Part shown: in pieces, positions 24,281 through 33,690 of the stretch | Position numbering within the stretch: position 1 is the stretch's first letter | Layout: every line of letters starts with the position of its first letter | NCBI GenBank assembly: GCA_020426515.1 | Contig: JAGQPW010000032.1 | Span: 1 to 44,082, forward strand | Direction of reading: 5' to 3' | Length of the DNA stretch: 44,082 nt | From: Planctomycetaceae bacterium | GTDB taxonomy: Bacteria; Planctomycetota; Planctomycetia; Planctomycetales; Planctomycetaceae | The notes under the pieces: generated by a model | Database searches by the model: none | What the model saw: only the letters and a program-made list of their open reading frames with translations | What the model was told of the DNA's origin: nothing | Made by a program: the position numbers and the translations under genes

Positions 24281-24310
24281 CAAGCCCGCAGGTTTCTCCC
24301 TGCGGGCTTG
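24281..24310 (+). terminator. Terminator after the IscA-type gene
   Basis: A perfect 12-bp stem (CAAGCCCGCAGG / CCTGCGGGCTTG) with a 6-base TTTCTC loop starts 43 bases after the stop codon and is followed by TTGCTGAT. It is the strongest hairpin on the plus strand here and separates this gene from the downstream radical SAM gene. Confidence 0.75.
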
Positions 24311-24420
24311 TTGCTGATATCCGAACAGCAAAACAGTCCCTCGACTGGTCGGCAGCAATGGAATTGGCGACAATTCATCGCCCCGGCTCCTTTCGCGACT
24401 TCCTGAGAAAAAGCAGCACG

Positions 24421-25731
24421 ATGACGACCGAGACAGCCACCACCACGCAGATTGGCAGCTACTTCATCTCGAACTACCCGCCGTACTCGCAGTGGAAAAA
24501 AGAGTTCACCCCGGAGATCTTCGCGGCTCTCGATGCGGAACCGGATCGCTCGACCCCGCTGGGGATGTACGTTCACATTCCGTTCTGCCGCAAGCGCTGC
24601 AAGTTCTGCTACTTCCGCGTCTACACACAGCAGAACGCCGACACCATCAAGAACTATGTGGATGCCCTCGACAAGGAACTCACACTGCTTAAGGACAAGC
24701 GGGGGTTGTCGAACCGGTCGCTGCAGTTCGTGTACTTTGGCGGCGGCACCCCCTCGTACCTGAGCGCCCGACAGCTGCATCTGCTGCGCGAGCGGCTGAG
24801 TGATTCGGTCTCCTGGGACAACGCTCAGGAAGTGACCTTCGAGTGCGAGCCGGGCACGCTCAGCCTGGAAAAGGTGCAAACGCTCAAGGAAATCGGCATC
24901 ACCCGTATTTCACTGGGAGTGGAGAACTTCAACGAGAAGATTCTGGAAGAGAACGGTCGCGCCCATCTGCTGCCGGAAGTGTATCGCGCGTATGAGTGGA
25001 TTCGGCAGGTCGGTTTTCCACAGGTCAACATCGACCTGATTGCCGGCATGGTCGGTGAGACCGATGAGAACTGGCAACACTGCATCGACGAAGCGATCAA
25101 GATGGAGCCGGACAATATCACCATCTATCAGATGGAACTCCCTTGGAACACCGTTTACTCCAAGGAAATGCTGGAACAGGGAATTGAGTCCCCCGTTGCC
25201 GACTGGCCCACCAAACGCCGCTGGGCCAGCGAAGCCATCGACCGCCTGCTCGCCTCCGGCTACCAACTCTCCAGCGGCAACGAACTGGTCAGAAACCTGC
25301 AGACTGATCACTTCGTATACCGCGACAACCTGTTCCGTGGCAGCGACCTGCTGGCCGTGGGGGTCTCCTCATTCGGCCACTTCCAGGGAGTTCACTATCA
25401 AAACGTGGACAAGCTGGAGACATATCTGGAACTCGTGAACAGCGGCGAAATCCCGATCAACCGGGCTTATAAACCGACACCGCATCAGGTCCTGATTCGC
25501 GAGTGGGTGTTACAGATGAAGGAAGGCCGCATTGCTGCACAACCGTTTCGCGATAAGTTCGGGGTCGATCCGCTCGTCGAGTTCGCAACTGCACTGGCCA
25601 ATCAGGAACGGGCGGGATACCTCGAAGTCCAGGACGATGAAGTCATCCTCACACGCAAGGGGCTGCTGCAAGTTGACAGTCTGCTGACCGAATACTTTGA
25701 AGAACAACACCGCGAAGTGCGGTACACATAG
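24421..25731 (+). CDS. HemN/HemW-like radical SAM protein (coproporphyrinogen III oxidase family)
   Basis: The 436-residue protein has the radical SAM signature CRKRCKFC with Cys56, Cys60 and Cys63 (CxxxCxxC) in [14 protein letters not shown], then [24 protein letters not shown] and [17 protein letters not shown] segments of the HemN family. A winged-helix-like C-terminus ([18 protein letters not shown]) is also present. HemN itself performs anaerobic oxidative decarboxylation of coproporphyrinogen III, whereas HemW is a haem chaperone and HutW-type relatives degrade haem. Position 64 is Tyr, where HemN has a further cysteine motif, so the exact activity is open. The start at 24421 is preferred over ATG at 24358. 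Confidence 0.85.
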   Translation: MTTETATTTQIGSYFISNYPPYSQWKKEFTPEIFAALDAEPDRSTPLGMYVHIPFCRKRCKFCYFRVYTQQNADTIKNYVDALDKELTLLKDKRGLSNRSLQFVYFGGGTPSYLSARQLHLLRERLSDSVSWDNAQEVTFECEPGTLSLEKVQTLKEIGITRISLGVENFNEKILEENGRAHLLPEVYRAYEWIRQVGFPQVNIDLIAGMVGETDENWQHCIDEAIKMEPDNITIYQMELPWNTVYSKEMLEQGIESPVADWPTKRRWASEAIDRLLASGYQLSSGNELVRNLQTDHFVYRDNLFRGSDLLAVGVSSFGHFQGVHYQNVDKLETYLELVNSGEIPINRAYKPTPHQVLIREWVLQMKEGRIAAQPFRDKFGVDPLVEFATALANQERAGYLEVQDDEVILTRKGLLQVDSLLTEYFEEQHREVRYT

Positions 25732-25759
25732 ACAACGCTCGCGACCACAGGAGCCTCAT

Positions 25760-26866
25760 ATGGTTCGCATTGGCCTCAGTCTCCTCGCACTGCTGATCAC
25801 CTGCCCTGAGAGCATTGGACAGTCTCCCCAAGCCTCGCCCGTCCCGGTAGCGCAAGAGTGGATTCGCCCCAGCGAGAATGGCACGCACTTTGTAAGGACC
25901 ACTACGGGGAAGCCGTTCGTCGTCTGGGGGGTAAACTACGACCACGATCATGCGGGTCGACTGCTGGAAGACTACTGGGGCGAGGAATGGGCCACGGTGG
26001 TGGAGGACTTCGGCGAGATTAAGGCCCTCGGTGCGAACGTCGTGCGGATTCACCTGCAGGTGGGCCGCTTCATGGAGACAGCCACGAAGCCGAATGCTGC
26101 GAGCCTTGACCGGCTGCGAAAGCTGGTTGCCCTCGCTGAGGACACAGGACTGTATCTCGATGTCACCGGACTGGGTTGCTACCACAAGGACGATGTTCCG
26201 AAATGGTACGATGAGCTGGAGGAACAGTCCCGCTGGGATGTGCAGGCGCGGTTCTGGAAAGCTGTTGCCGAAACCTGCAAATCGAGCCCGGCCATCTTCT
26301 GCTACGACCTGATGAACGAGCCCGTGGTCTCCGGCGGGAAGAACCCACAGGACTGGCTGGTCGGGGAACCGCTGGGGGGCAAGTATTTCGTACAGCGGAT
26401 CACCACCACAGCTAATGGTCGTGACAGCCGCGAGATTGCCCGCGACTGGGTCGCCAGGCTGACCACCGCCATTCGCGAAGTCGACGACCGGCACATGATC
26501 ACCGTCGGCGTGATCCCGTGGGCCAAGGTCTTTAAGGGGGCCAAGCCGCTGTTCTACGCCCCGGATGTGTGCGGCCCGCTCGACTTTGTGAGCGTTCACT
26601 TCTACCCCAAGGCGGGAGAGCTGGAGGCCGATCTCACGGCCTTGCGTGTCTACGATGTGGGCAAGCCGCTGGTGATTGAAGAAATCTTCCCACTCGCGGC
26701 CAGCCACGAGGAAACGCTCGATTTCATCAACCAGTCAAAGACGCTGGCCGATGGGTGGATCAGCTTCTACTGGGGCCGGACGATCGAGGAGTACGAGGCA
26801 GACGGCGATCTCAAAGCAGCTCTGGTGGCCGGTTGGCTCAAGCATTTTCGCGATCAGGCTCCTTAG
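25760..26866 (+). CDS. Secreted glycoside hydrolase family 5-like (cellulase-fold) protein
   Basis: The ATG at 25760 is preceded by AGGAG and starts a signal peptide (MVRIGLSLLALLITCPESIG). The 368-residue protein is a TIM-barrel glycosidase of the GH5/clan A type. It has VWGVNYDHDHAGRLL near the N-terminus, the acid/base glutamate in DLMNEPVV (Glu187) and a nucleophile candidate in PLVIEEIFPL (Glu307 or Glu308). Length is typical for a single catalytic domain. It starts 28 bases after the radical SAM stop and is followed eight bases later by a methyltransferase gene. The substrate, perhaps a beta-glucan or mannan, is not determinable. Confidence 0.8.
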   Translation: MVRIGLSLLALLITCPESIGQSPQASPVPVAQEWIRPSENGTHFVRTTTGKPFVVWGVNYDHDHAGRLLEDYWGEEWATVVEDFGEIKALGANVVRIHLQVGRFMETATKPNAASLDRLRKLVALAEDTGLYLDVTGLGCYHKDDVPKWYDELEEQSRWDVQARFWKAVAETCKSSPAIFCYDLMNEPVVSGGKNPQDWLVGEPLGGKYFVQRITTTANGRDSREIARDWVARLTTAIREVDDRHMITVGVIPWAKVFKGAKPLFYAPDVCGPLDFVSVHFYPKAGELEADLTALRVYDVGKPLVIEEIFPLAASHEETLDFINQSKTLADGWISFYWGRTIEEYEADGDLKAALVAGWLKHFRDQAP

Positions 26867-26873
26867 CTAGCCC

Positions 26874-27524
26874 ATGACCATTCCGGCAGCCAACACTGTC
26901 ACCCAGGCGTATACGCGAATTGCTGCTGCATGGCGAGCGGACCGATTGCATACGTCAACCGAAGCGAGCTGGCAGCGGTTGCTTGACCGACTGACGGAGC
27001 CGCTTGCCACTGGGGCGCATGTACTCGATGTTGGCTGCGGTTGCGGCGAACCGATGGGGACGTATCTGACCGCTGCGGGATATCAGGTTACAGGGATTGA
27101 TGGATCAGCGGGATTGTTGAGCTTTGCCAGAAAGGCACTGCCCCAAGCCACGTTTCATCACGGTGACATGCGCACGGTTGATCCCGGCGGATCGTTCGAC
27201 GCCATCGTGGCCTGGGACTCGCTGTTTCATGTCCCGCGAACCGACCATGCCGTGATGTTCGCCCGATTCGCAACCTGGCTACAGCCCGGAGGACGTCTCC
27301 TGCTTTCACTGGGCGCATCCGGCGATGCGGGCTTCACCGCTCCACTGCATGGAGAGACGATGTACTACAGCAGCTACTCACCCCGCCAATCAATGCAACT
27401 GCTGCATGAAACAGGATTGCTTGTCGAACACCGGGAGATCGACGATCCCGGAGGCCGCGGCCACCTCGCCATCATTGCCGTGAAATCATCGGGGGAGATC
27501 CCCTGCAACTCCGCTACACGTTGA
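26874..27524 (+). CDS. Class I SAM-dependent methyltransferase
   Basis: The 216-residue protein has motif [17 protein letters not shown] (about residues 46-61), an acidic residue after the second strand ([10 protein letters not shown]), [12 protein letters not shown] in the motif IV region and [13 protein letters not shown] as post-motif. These mark a Rossmann-fold small-molecule methyltransferase of the UbiE/Methyltransf_11 kind. The acceptor is unknown. It follows the GH5-like gene by eight bases and its 3' end overlaps the convergent ychF gene by 11 bases. Confidence 0.85.
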   Translation: MTIPAANTVTQAYTRIAAAWRADRLHTSTEASWQRLLDRLTEPLATGAHVLDVGCGCGEPMGTYLTAAGYQVTGIDGSAGLLSFARKALPQATFHHGDMRTVDPGGSFDAIVAWDSLFHVPRTDHAVMFARFATWLQPGGRLLLSLGASGDAGFTAPLHGETMYYSSYSPRQSMQLLHETGLLVEHREIDDPGGRGHLAIIAVKSSGEIPCNSATR

Positions 27525-28605
27525 ACAGGAAGTGGCAGACGTCGCCATCGCGCATGATGTAGGCCTTGCCTTCAATGCGAAGTTTGCCTGCCTGTCGAAT
27601 CGCCGCTTCGGTCTTGTAGATTTCCAGATCTTCGATGGAAAAGACTTCCACGCGAATGAACCCTCGTTCGAAATCGGTGTGAATCACACCGGCAGCCTGC
27701 GGAGCAGTGGCCCCAATCGGAATCGTCCAGGCGCGAACCTCTTTCGGTCCGGCGGTAAAGTAACTTTGCTGTCCGAGCGTGCGGTACGCTTCGCGGGCGA
27801 GGACGGCGAGAGCTGGCTCTTCAAGCCCAACCGATTCAAGCATCTCGTCGCGGTCAGCAGCATCGAGTTCAGCAATTTCGGACTCCAGCTTGGCACACAC
27901 TGCCACAACACCCGCACCATTGGCCGCGGCGTAGTCGCGTACAACCTGGACCAGCGGACTCTCGCCATGCAGGTCGTCTTCAGCGACGTTGGCGACGAAC
28001 AGTACTGGCTTGGCGGTCATCAGGCCGTAGCCATCAACGATTTTCTTTGCCGCCGGATCGAGTTCGAGAGTCCGGAGAGGCTGCTCTTCGTTCACATGCT
28101 TCAGACAGGCTTCAATCACTTCCAGTCGCTGTTTCGCTTCCTTGTCGCCGGTGCGGGCGGAGCGTTGCACCTTGGGGAGTGCGTTCTCCAGCAATTGCAT
28201 ATCCGCGAGTAGCAGTTCGGTCTGAACGACATCGATATCGGACAGCGGGTTGACCGATCCGGCAACGTGAATGACATCGTCATCTTCGAAGCAGCGAACC
28301 ACCTGCACGATGGCATCCACTTCGCGGATGTGACTGAGGAACTTGTTTCCCAGCCCTTCCCCTTCGCTGGCTCCCTTCACAATCCCTGCAATGTCCACCA
28401 GCTTGAGAGCAGCAGGCAGAATTCGCTGCGGCTTGTAGTACGTGGCGATGCGATCCAGACGCCCATCCGGAACGCTGACGATCCCTTCATTCGGTTCGAT
28501 CGTACAGAACGGATAATTCGCACTCTGGGCTGCCTGTGAACAGGTCAGCGCATTAAACAGCGTACTCTTCCCGACGTTCGGCAGACCAACAATTCCGGCT
28601 TCCAT
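27514..28605 (-). CDS. ychF: Redox-regulated Obg-like ATPase YchF
   Basis: YchF (OLA1) is a ribosome-associated P-loop NTPase that prefers ATP. The 363-residue protein has G1 [14 protein letters not shown] (residues 7-20), the [22 protein letters not shown] switch II region, and the G4 position NVAE in place of NKxD, which is characteristic of YchF's ATP preference. A C-terminal TGS-like domain ([24 protein letters not shown]) ends FLFNV, matching the family. It lies downstream of metK on the same strand but is separated from it by a terminator and a REP doublet. Confidence 0.97.
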   Translation of the reverse strand: MEAGIVGLPNVGKSTLFNALTCSQAAQSANYPFCTIEPNEGIVSVPDGRLDRIATYYKPQRILPAALKLVDIAGIVKGASEGEGLGNKFLSHIREVDAIVQVVRCFEDDDVIHVAGSVNPLSDIDVVQTELLLADMQLLENALPKVQRSARTGDKEAKQRLEVIEACLKHVNEEQPLRTLELDPAAKKIVDGYGLMTAKPVLFVANVAEDDLHGESPLVQVVRDYAAANGAGVVAVCAKLESEIAELDAADRDEMLESVGLEEPALAVLAREAYRTLGQQSYFTAGPKEVRAWTIPIGATAPQAAGVIHTDFERGFIRVEVFSIEDLEIYKTEAAIRQAGKLRIEGKAYIMRDGDVCHFLFNV

Positions 28606-28635
28606 GATGCACTGCGAAGGTAATCAGAAGAAAAT

Positions 28636-28664
28636 GAGCGGCATGCAGAACATGCATGCCGCTC
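28636..28664 (-). terminator. Rho-independent terminator after metK
   Basis: A perfect 12-bp stem (GAGCGGCATGCA / TGCATGCCGCTC) with a 5-base loop is followed on the minus strand by ATTTTCTTCT. Both the hairpin and the T-rich tail are as expected for intrinsic termination. It lies about 117 bases after metK stops and only about 30 bases before the ychF start, so ychF must have its promoter inside or overlapping this stretch. Confidence 0.75.
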
Positions 28665-28711
28665 GTGAAACATCATCCGGCCGCAATCGACCGGGGCACA
28701 CCCACCACACC

Positions 28712-28777
28712 GTAGGGTCCGCTGTGCGGACCAAATCAAGGTGGGGCAACATTCATGGTCCGCATAGCGGACCCTAC
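28712..28777. repeat. REP doublet (REPIN), type B, between metK and ychF
   Basis: Two 22-base arms in inverted orientation (28712-28733, 28756-28777) are separated by 22 bases and differ at one position. Each starts GTAG, followed by stem GGTCCGC, a TGT (left) or TAT (right) triloop and stem GCGGACC. Architecture and spacing match the type A doublet at 19979-20046, but the palindrome differs. The arms match the solo REP at 20186-20207. Confidence 0.85.
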
Positions 28778-28780
28778 CAA

Positions 28781-29923
28781 TTAGGACAGAGCAGCCTTCA
28801 GTTCGTCGGCCTTGTCGGTTGCTTCCCAGGTGAAATCCTTGTCGTCCCGACCGAAGTGGCCGCCAAATGCGGTCTTGCGGAAGATGGGGCGACGCAGCTG
28901 CAGGTGCTTGATAATTCCCTGTGGTGTGAGCGGGAACAACTCGGCAACGGCAGCTTCCAGTCGGCTTTCGTCGACCTTGGCAGTGCCGCGAGTGTCCACG
29001 CGAATGCTCACGGGATCGGCCACACCGATCGCGTAGGCCAGCTGAACTTCACAATCGCTGGCCAGTCCAGAGGCCACAATATTCTTGGCCACGTAGCGAG
29101 CCATGTAGGCTGCTGAGCGGTCGACCTTGGTGGAGTCCTTGCCGCTGAAGGCTCCGCCCCCGTGGCGACCCCAGCCACCGTAGGTATCGACAATGATCTT
29201 GCGGCCGGTCAGACCACAGTCACCGTGCGGGCCACCGACTTCAAAGTTCCCGGTCGGATTGATGTGGTACTTGGTGCCTGCGTTGAGCAGTTCGCCTGGT
29301 ACACACTGCGGAATGACCTTTGAGAGGACGTATTCCTTGATTTCCGCCTGCTTCACACTCGGGGCATGCTGTGTGGAGAGAACGATGGCGGTGATGCCGG
29401 TCGCCTTGCCATCTTCGTAACGAATGGAGACCTGACTCTTGCTGTCAGGACGCAGCCAGTTGACGTCGCCCTGCTTGCGGAGATCCGTCAGCACATTCAG
29501 GATGCGGTGCGACAGAGCGATCGGCAGCGGCATCAGTTCCGGTGTCTGATCACAGGCATAACCGAACATCAGTCCCTGGTCGCCGGCACCGTCAGCATCA
29601 ACCCCCATCGCAATGTCGGGGCTCTGCTCGTGCAGGCGGTTTTCAACTGTACATGTGGCGGCGTTGAAGCCGACATCGTCGCTGGTGTAGCCAATGTCTT
29701 TGATGACTTCGCGAGCAACCGCTTCGAAGTCAACACTGGCGGTCGTGCGAATTTCCCCGGCCATCAACAGATAGTCGGTGGTACACAGCGTTTCGCAGGC
29801 ACAGCGGGAGTTCGGGTCCTGGGCCAGCAGAGCATCCAACACACCGTCGGAGACCTGATCGGACACCTTGTCGGGGTGTCCCATGCTGACGGATTCGCTG
29901 GTGAAGATGAAACTGTTCGACAT
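28781..29923 (-). CDS. metK: S-adenosylmethionine synthetase
   Basis: MetK makes SAM from methionine and ATP. I chose the ATG at 29923 (380 residues) because of a GAGG site upstream and the family N-terminus [20 protein letters not shown]. Further signatures are [19 protein letters not shown], the P-loop-like [23 protein letters not shown] stretch (GGGAFSGKD core) and the C-terminal EATDKAD. The frame is open 49 codons upstream, without family similarity. SAM feeds the RsmH, RsmD, radical SAM and methyltransferase enzymes also encoded in this window. Transcription probably ends at the hairpin 28636-28664. Confidence 0.97.
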   Translation of the reverse strand: MSNSFIFTSESVSMGHPDKVSDQVSDGVLDALLAQDPNSRCACETLCTTDYLLMAGEIRTTASVDFEAVAREVIKDIGYTSDDVGFNAATCTVENRLHEQSPDIAMGVDADGAGDQGLMFGYACDQTPELMPLPIALSHRILNVLTDLRKQGDVNWLRPDSKSQVSIRYEDGKATGITAIVLSTQHAPSVKQAEIKEYVLSKVIPQCVPGELLNAGTKYHINPTGNFEVGGPHGDCGLTGRKIIVDTYGGWGRHGGGAFSGKDSTKVDRSAAYMARYVAKNIVASGLASDCEVQLAYAIGVADPVSIRVDTRGTAKVDESRLEAAVAELFPLTPQGIIKHLQLRRPIFRKTAFGGHFGRDDKDFTWEATDKADELKAALS

Positions 29924-30008
29924 ACTTTTCCTCACTGGGAACGTGTTCTCTGAGGGACAGGCGCCAACTGTCCGCGGGGGCACTGGCCCGATTTGCGTGG
30001 CGATAGCG

Positions 30009-30040
30009 GGGGAAACGGGCAGTTTAGTGGACGTTTCCCC
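30009..30040 (-). promoter_or_regulatory. Hairpin in the metK leader region
   Basis: A perfect 9-bp inverted repeat (GGGGAAACG / CGTTTCCCC) with a 14-base loop lies about 86-117 bases upstream of the metK start. I do not see the consensus of a SAM riboswitch. It might be a leader hairpin, an operator or a terminator of the upstream DUF1501 gene, though no T-run follows on the minus strand. Confidence 0.35.
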
Positions 30041-30112
30041 GACAAGCCACCCTCGGCATGAATCGCCCACCAGTTTTGAGAATGCCGCGCATCCCCGTCA
30101 CGGAAGAGGACT

Positions 30113-31537
30113 TCAGGCGATGATGCCATCCACTGCTGTGCCATGAACATCCGTCAGGCGGAAGTCGCGACCGGCATAGCGGTAAGTGAGGCGTTCATGG
30201 TCGAACCCCAGCAACTTCAGGATGGTGGCCTGCATATCGTGCACATGCACGCGGTCCTCCACGGCCTTGAAGCCGAACTCATCAGTGGCCCCGTGCACAT
30301 GCCCCCCCTTCACGCCGCCACCAGCCAGCCACATGGAAAAGCCCCAGTGGTTGTGGTCGCGGCCATTGATCTTCCCGGCGTTGGCTCCGGGAGTCGGCAT
30401 TTCGACCACAGGTGTTCGACCGAACTCGCCCCCCCAGACAATCAGCGTTTCATCCAACATACCCCGCTGCTTGAGATCCTTCAGCAAAGCACCAAGTGGC
30501 TTGTCGAGTTGATTGGCGAGATTGCGATGGTTCTTTTCAAGATCGTCGTGATTGTCCCAAGGCTGTCCGGCCCCGTGCCACAACTGCACAAAGCGCACGC
30601 CCCGCTCCACCAGTCGGCGGGCAATCATCAACTGCCGGGCATGCACGCCCTTGCCGTACATTTCGTGAATGTGCTTGGGTTCCAGCGAGACATCGAAGGC
30701 CTCCGCCGCTTCAATCTGCATGCGGTACGCCAGTTCGAATGAGTGAATGCGTGATTCCAGTTGCGGGTCCAGTCCCCGGTCGCTCATGTGCTTGCGATTG
30801 AGTTCCTGCACCAGGTCCAGCTGCGCCCGCTGGCGATCAAGTGGCAACTGCTTGTTTCGGATGTTTTCGATCAGCTGCTCGATGTCTTCGTGCTTGGTAT
30901 CGATGTACGTTCCCTGGAATACACCGGGGAGGAACGCCGACCGCCAGTTGGCCGACTCAGTAATCGGGTACCCGTTGGGGCACATCGCGATGAAGCCAGG
31001 CAGGTTCTGATTTTCCGTTCCCAGCCCGTACGTCACCCAGCTTCCCATGCTGGGGCGAGGCTGCCGGGCATCGCCGCAGTTCATCAGCATCAGCGAGGGT
31101 TCGTGATTCGGCACATCGGCGTACATCGAACGGACAACGCAGATGTCGTCGATGGACTCAGCCACATTGCTGAACAGTTCGCTCACCTCAATGCCGCTCT
31201 CGCCGTACTTCTTGAATTTGTATGGCGAAGGGAAGGCGGCCCCGGTTTTGCGTTCCGTCTTCAGATTCTCGATCGGCAACGTCTTGCCCGCGTATTTCTC
31301 CAGCGCAGGCTTGGGATCAAAGGTATCAACCTGTGATGGTCCCCCGTTGCAGAAAATGTGAATCACATGCTTCGCCTGCGTGGGAAAATGTGCGGCCTTC
31401 GGCACCATCGGCGAGACTGCGGCATTCGCCGTTCCGGCCAACTGGTCACCCAGCAGCGTGGCCAATCCCAGACTGCCCATTCCGCAGCCCACACGTTGCA
31501 GCAGCTCACGTCGAGATAAAGAAGCTAAGGGGGTCAT
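30113..31537 (-). CDS. DUF1501-domain protein with twin-arginine signal
   Basis: I chose the ATG at 31537 because a GAGAGG site sits just upstream and the Tat-type signal (SRRELLQRVGCGMGSLG) follows directly, giving 474 residues; the frame extends 32 codons further. DUF1501 proteins, abundant in planctomycetes, are exported and related to the alkaline-phosphatase/sulfatase fold. Visible family features are HFPTQAKHVIHIFCNGGPSQVDTFDPKP, YADVPNHEPSLMLMNCGD, GRTPVVE and RDHNHWGFSMWLAGGGVKGG. These genes are usually paired with a DUF1549/DUF1553 cytochrome-like gene; here no partner is adjacent. The biochemical function is unknown. Confidence 0.9.
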   Translation of the reverse strand: MTPLASLSRRELLQRVGCGMGSLGLATLLGDQLAGTANAAVSPMVPKAAHFPTQAKHVIHIFCNGGPSQVDTFDPKPALEKYAGKTLPIENLKTERKTGAAFPSPYKFKKYGESGIEVSELFSNVAESIDDICVVRSMYADVPNHEPSLMLMNCGDARQPRPSMGSWVTYGLGTENQNLPGFIAMCPNGYPITESANWRSAFLPGVFQGTYIDTKHEDIEQLIENIRNKQLPLDRQRAQLDLVQELNRKHMSDRGLDPQLESRIHSFELAYRMQIEAAEAFDVSLEPKHIHEMYGKGVHARQLMIARRLVERGVRFVQLWHGAGQPWDNHDDLEKNHRNLANQLDKPLGALLKDLKQRGMLDETLIVWGGEFGRTPVVEMPTPGANAGKINGRDHNHWGFSMWLAGGGVKGGHVHGATDEFGFKAVEDRVHVHDMQATILKLLGFDHERLTYRYAGRDFRLTDVHGTAVDGIIA

Positions 31538-31766
31538 GGGAAACCTCTCGTTCATTCGATCTGCCGTGGGGTGCACGTCAGACTTATTGCAGGCGGGATC
31601 TACTGGACAGATGGGGGACCTGTCGGCGGGCAACTGTATTATAGCGCAAGTCCCCTTGCCGAGGAAAGAAGCCGCCCGTCTCCGCAGGGAACTTCTGTCA
31701 CCATCCGGAGTTGAACAGAGGGGTTGTGCCGCATATCGTGACCAGCTCCAGCGGAGATTCGGCCCG

Positions 31767-32135
31767 ATGACGCTACCCCAACTGCCCCTGCTCGATTCCT
31801 GCGAGAACTGCGGGGCCTGCTGTTCCCTGCAGGGAGCCCCCCCCGACTACGTCGCCTTACGGTTGAACCCACACTTCGCCAATGATCCCTCATTTGCCGA
31901 GGATGCGGACCGTCTGGCCCAGCTCTCTGGCGAAGCGGAAGAGTTACTGGACAGATACTTACGTCAATCCGCTGCCGCAGAAATCCCGACTGATGGTCCC
32001 TGCGTCTGGCTCGATCCGGCGTCTCTGCAGTGCCGCTTCTACGAGTGGCGGCCTTCGACATGCCGGGTCTTCGAACTCAACAGCCCTGGCTGTCACATTT
32101 ACCGCAAACTGTGCGGCGTCACCGCCAGCGAGTGA
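31767..32135 (+). CDS. YkgJ-family cysteine-cluster protein
   Basis: The 122-residue protein has the CxxCxxCC motif of the YkgJ/zinc- or iron-chelating family (CENCGACCSL, residues 13-22), followed by a second cysteine group (DGPCVWLD, LQCRFYEWRPSTCRVFELNSPGC). Four or more cysteines suggest binding of a metal or Fe-S cluster. I chose the ATG at 31767, with GGAG about eleven bases upstream; the frame is open from 31380, but upstream translation lacks family similarity. It is followed 29 bases later by the M28 peptidase gene. Confidence 0.83.
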   Translation: MTLPQLPLLDSCENCGACCSLQGAPPDYVALRLNPHFANDPSFAEDADRLAQLSGEAEELLDRYLRQSAAAEIPTDGPCVWLDPASLQCRFYEWRPSTCRVFELNSPGCHIYRKLCGVTASE

Positions 32136-32164
32136 TCTGTCCTCATGTGACTGAACGCTCTACC

Positions 32165-33418
32165 ATGCGTTTGGCCTCACACTCAGAGATGGAAATGAAC
32201 GGGAAATACCAGGTCGCGCATTGGATGGGAGGGCTCACAGCGCTGGTGGCGTTTTCGCTATGTGCAGCCGAACTTCCTGCGCGTCCCCCTGCCCCTCCCT
32301 TGCCGGTGGAGATCATCCTGCCGGAGTTGCAGATCACTGCCCCCCAGGTTCGTCCGCATGTCGAGTTTCTGGCTGCACCGGAGCGAGAAGGACGAGGCTA
32401 CCGAGGTAAGACTGCCGCCGCAGATTACATCGTCAACCACTTCAAGCAACTTGGCCTGCAGCCCCTGTTTGGTGAATCCTATCTGCAACATCTTCCCGAC
32501 TGGCAGAATGCCAAAGCGGAGCGTCCCATTTATGTGGGGGCCAACATTGGAGCCGTACTCCCCGGAAGCGATCCCGAGCTGAAGAACGAATGGATCATCC
32601 TGAACGCCCATTACGATCACCTTGGCATTCGCAATGGCGTGCTGTATCCCGGCGCCGATGACAATGCCTCAGGCGTGGCCATGCTGCTCGAATCGGCCCG
32701 GGCCATCAGCCAGTCTCCGTCGCGCCCCAAACGCAGCATTGCCTTCGTTGCGTTTGACTTTGAAGAACGGCTGCTGTGGGGCTCACGCTGGTTTGTGGCT
32801 CACCCTCCCTGTGACCTGGAGCAGATCAAGTTCTGCCTGACCGCCGATATGCTCGGACGCTCGCTGGGCAACCTCTCCATGCGCAATGTGTTCATCATGG
32901 GCTCAGAGCATTCCCCCGAACTGCGCCCCCGGCTGCAAGGCTGCAACCCGACTCCCAACCTGGAACTCAGCCTGCTGGGAGCCGATATGGTGGGCACTCG
33001 CAGCGACTACGGACCGTTTCGAGATGAGGGCATCCCGTTCCTGTTCTTCTCCACGGGAGAACATCCCGACTACCACACGCCGCAGGATACACCCGATAAA
33101 ATCGAGTACGACAAGCTGGCCGAGATCTCCACGCTCATGGCTCGCCTGACACTCGATCTCGCCCAACAACCACAGGCTCCCGCCTGGTCGCCAGGCAATC
33201 CCCGAGAACTGATTGATGCCGACACCATTCATCGGATCACAGCCCAGATCATGGCTGCGGACGATGCGGGCCTCATGCACCTTGGCGACCTGCACCGCAC
33301 CTTTGTCTCGCAGCTGCATTCCAAGACAGGATATGCCCTGCGGCGGGGTAAGATTTCTCCCGATGAACGCGTGTGGCTCATCCGGGCCACCCAATTCCTG
33401 CTGGTGTCGGTGTTCTGA
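32165..33418 (+). CDS. Exported M28-family zinc aminopeptidase-like protein
   Basis: The protein (417 residues from ATG 32165) has a hydrophobic N-terminal stretch (GGLTALVAFSLCAAELPA), so it is probably exported. The M28 metal site is present: HYDHLG (His149), GADDNASG (Asp165/166), DFEERLLWGSRW for the catalytic Glu, TADMLG for a further metal Asp and HTPQDTPDKI for the last His. M28 enzymes are di-zinc exopeptidases. Start choice is uncertain: ATG codons at 32165, 32189 and 32195 are all possible, and none has a strong site. The stop TGA overlaps the ATG of the next gene by one base. Confidence 0.87.
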   Translation: MRLASHSEMEMNGKYQVAHWMGGLTALVAFSLCAAELPARPPAPPLPVEIILPELQITAPQVRPHVEFLAAPEREGRGYRGKTAAADYIVNHFKQLGLQPLFGESYLQHLPDWQNAKAERPIYVGANIGAVLPGSDPELKNEWIILNAHYDHLGIRNGVLYPGADDNASGVAMLLESARAISQSPSRPKRSIAFVAFDFEERLLWGSRWFVAHPPCDLEQIKFCLTADMLGRSLGNLSMRNVFIMGSEHSPELRPRLQGCNPTPNLELSLLGADMVGTRSDYGPFRDEGIPFLFFSTGEHPDYHTPQDTPDKIEYDKLAEISTLMARLTLDLAQQPQAPAWSPGNPRELIDADTIHRITAQIMAADDAGLMHLGDLHRTFVSQLHSKTGYALRRGKISPDERVWLIRATQFLLVSVF

Positions 33419-33690
33419 TGACCTCTCCTGAATCGGCGTCCAAACAATCAGCGGCCCAGCCCAAAGATGAACCTGCGTGGCTCGTCCAGGCGGAGTGGTC
33501 GTTCATCGCGTGGATGCTGTACATCTTCTCCATCGGACCGATGTACTGGCAGTGGTACATCGCGAAGTTCTCGTTCGGTGGCTCCTACTGGATCGCCTTG
33601 TTCTACGAACCCCTCTGGCGACTCGCCGAATGGATCCCTCCCTTCGGTGCAGTGGTCGATTTCTATGTCTCCTGGTGGATTCTGGGCTAA
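33418..33690 (+). CDS. Small aromatic-rich membrane protein coupled to the M28 peptidase
   Basis: This 90-residue protein is not recognised. Its ATG shares one base with the peptidase stop codon (TGATG), so it is probably made by translational coupling. A polar N-terminus rich in Ser, Gln and Lys is followed by three hydrophobic stretches very rich in Trp and Tyr (FIAWMLYIFSIGPMYW, YWIALFYEPLWRLAEW, FYVSWWIL). It could anchor or assist the peptidase at the membrane. The function is inferred from coupling only. Confidence 0.75.
   Translation: MTSPESASKQSAAQPKDEPAWLVQAEWSFIAWMLYIFSIGPMYWQWYIAKFSFGGSYWIALFYEPLWRLAEWIPPFGAVVDFYVSWWILG

Noticed and set aside
23719..24879. A 386-codon minus-strand open frame
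   Set aside because: It covers both the IscA-type and the radical SAM genes in antisense. Those have intact cysteine motifs and start signals.
29924..30112. A SAM riboswitch upstream of metK
   Set aside because: I could not match the conserved helices and core of any known SAM riboswitch class by eye; only a simple hairpin is present.
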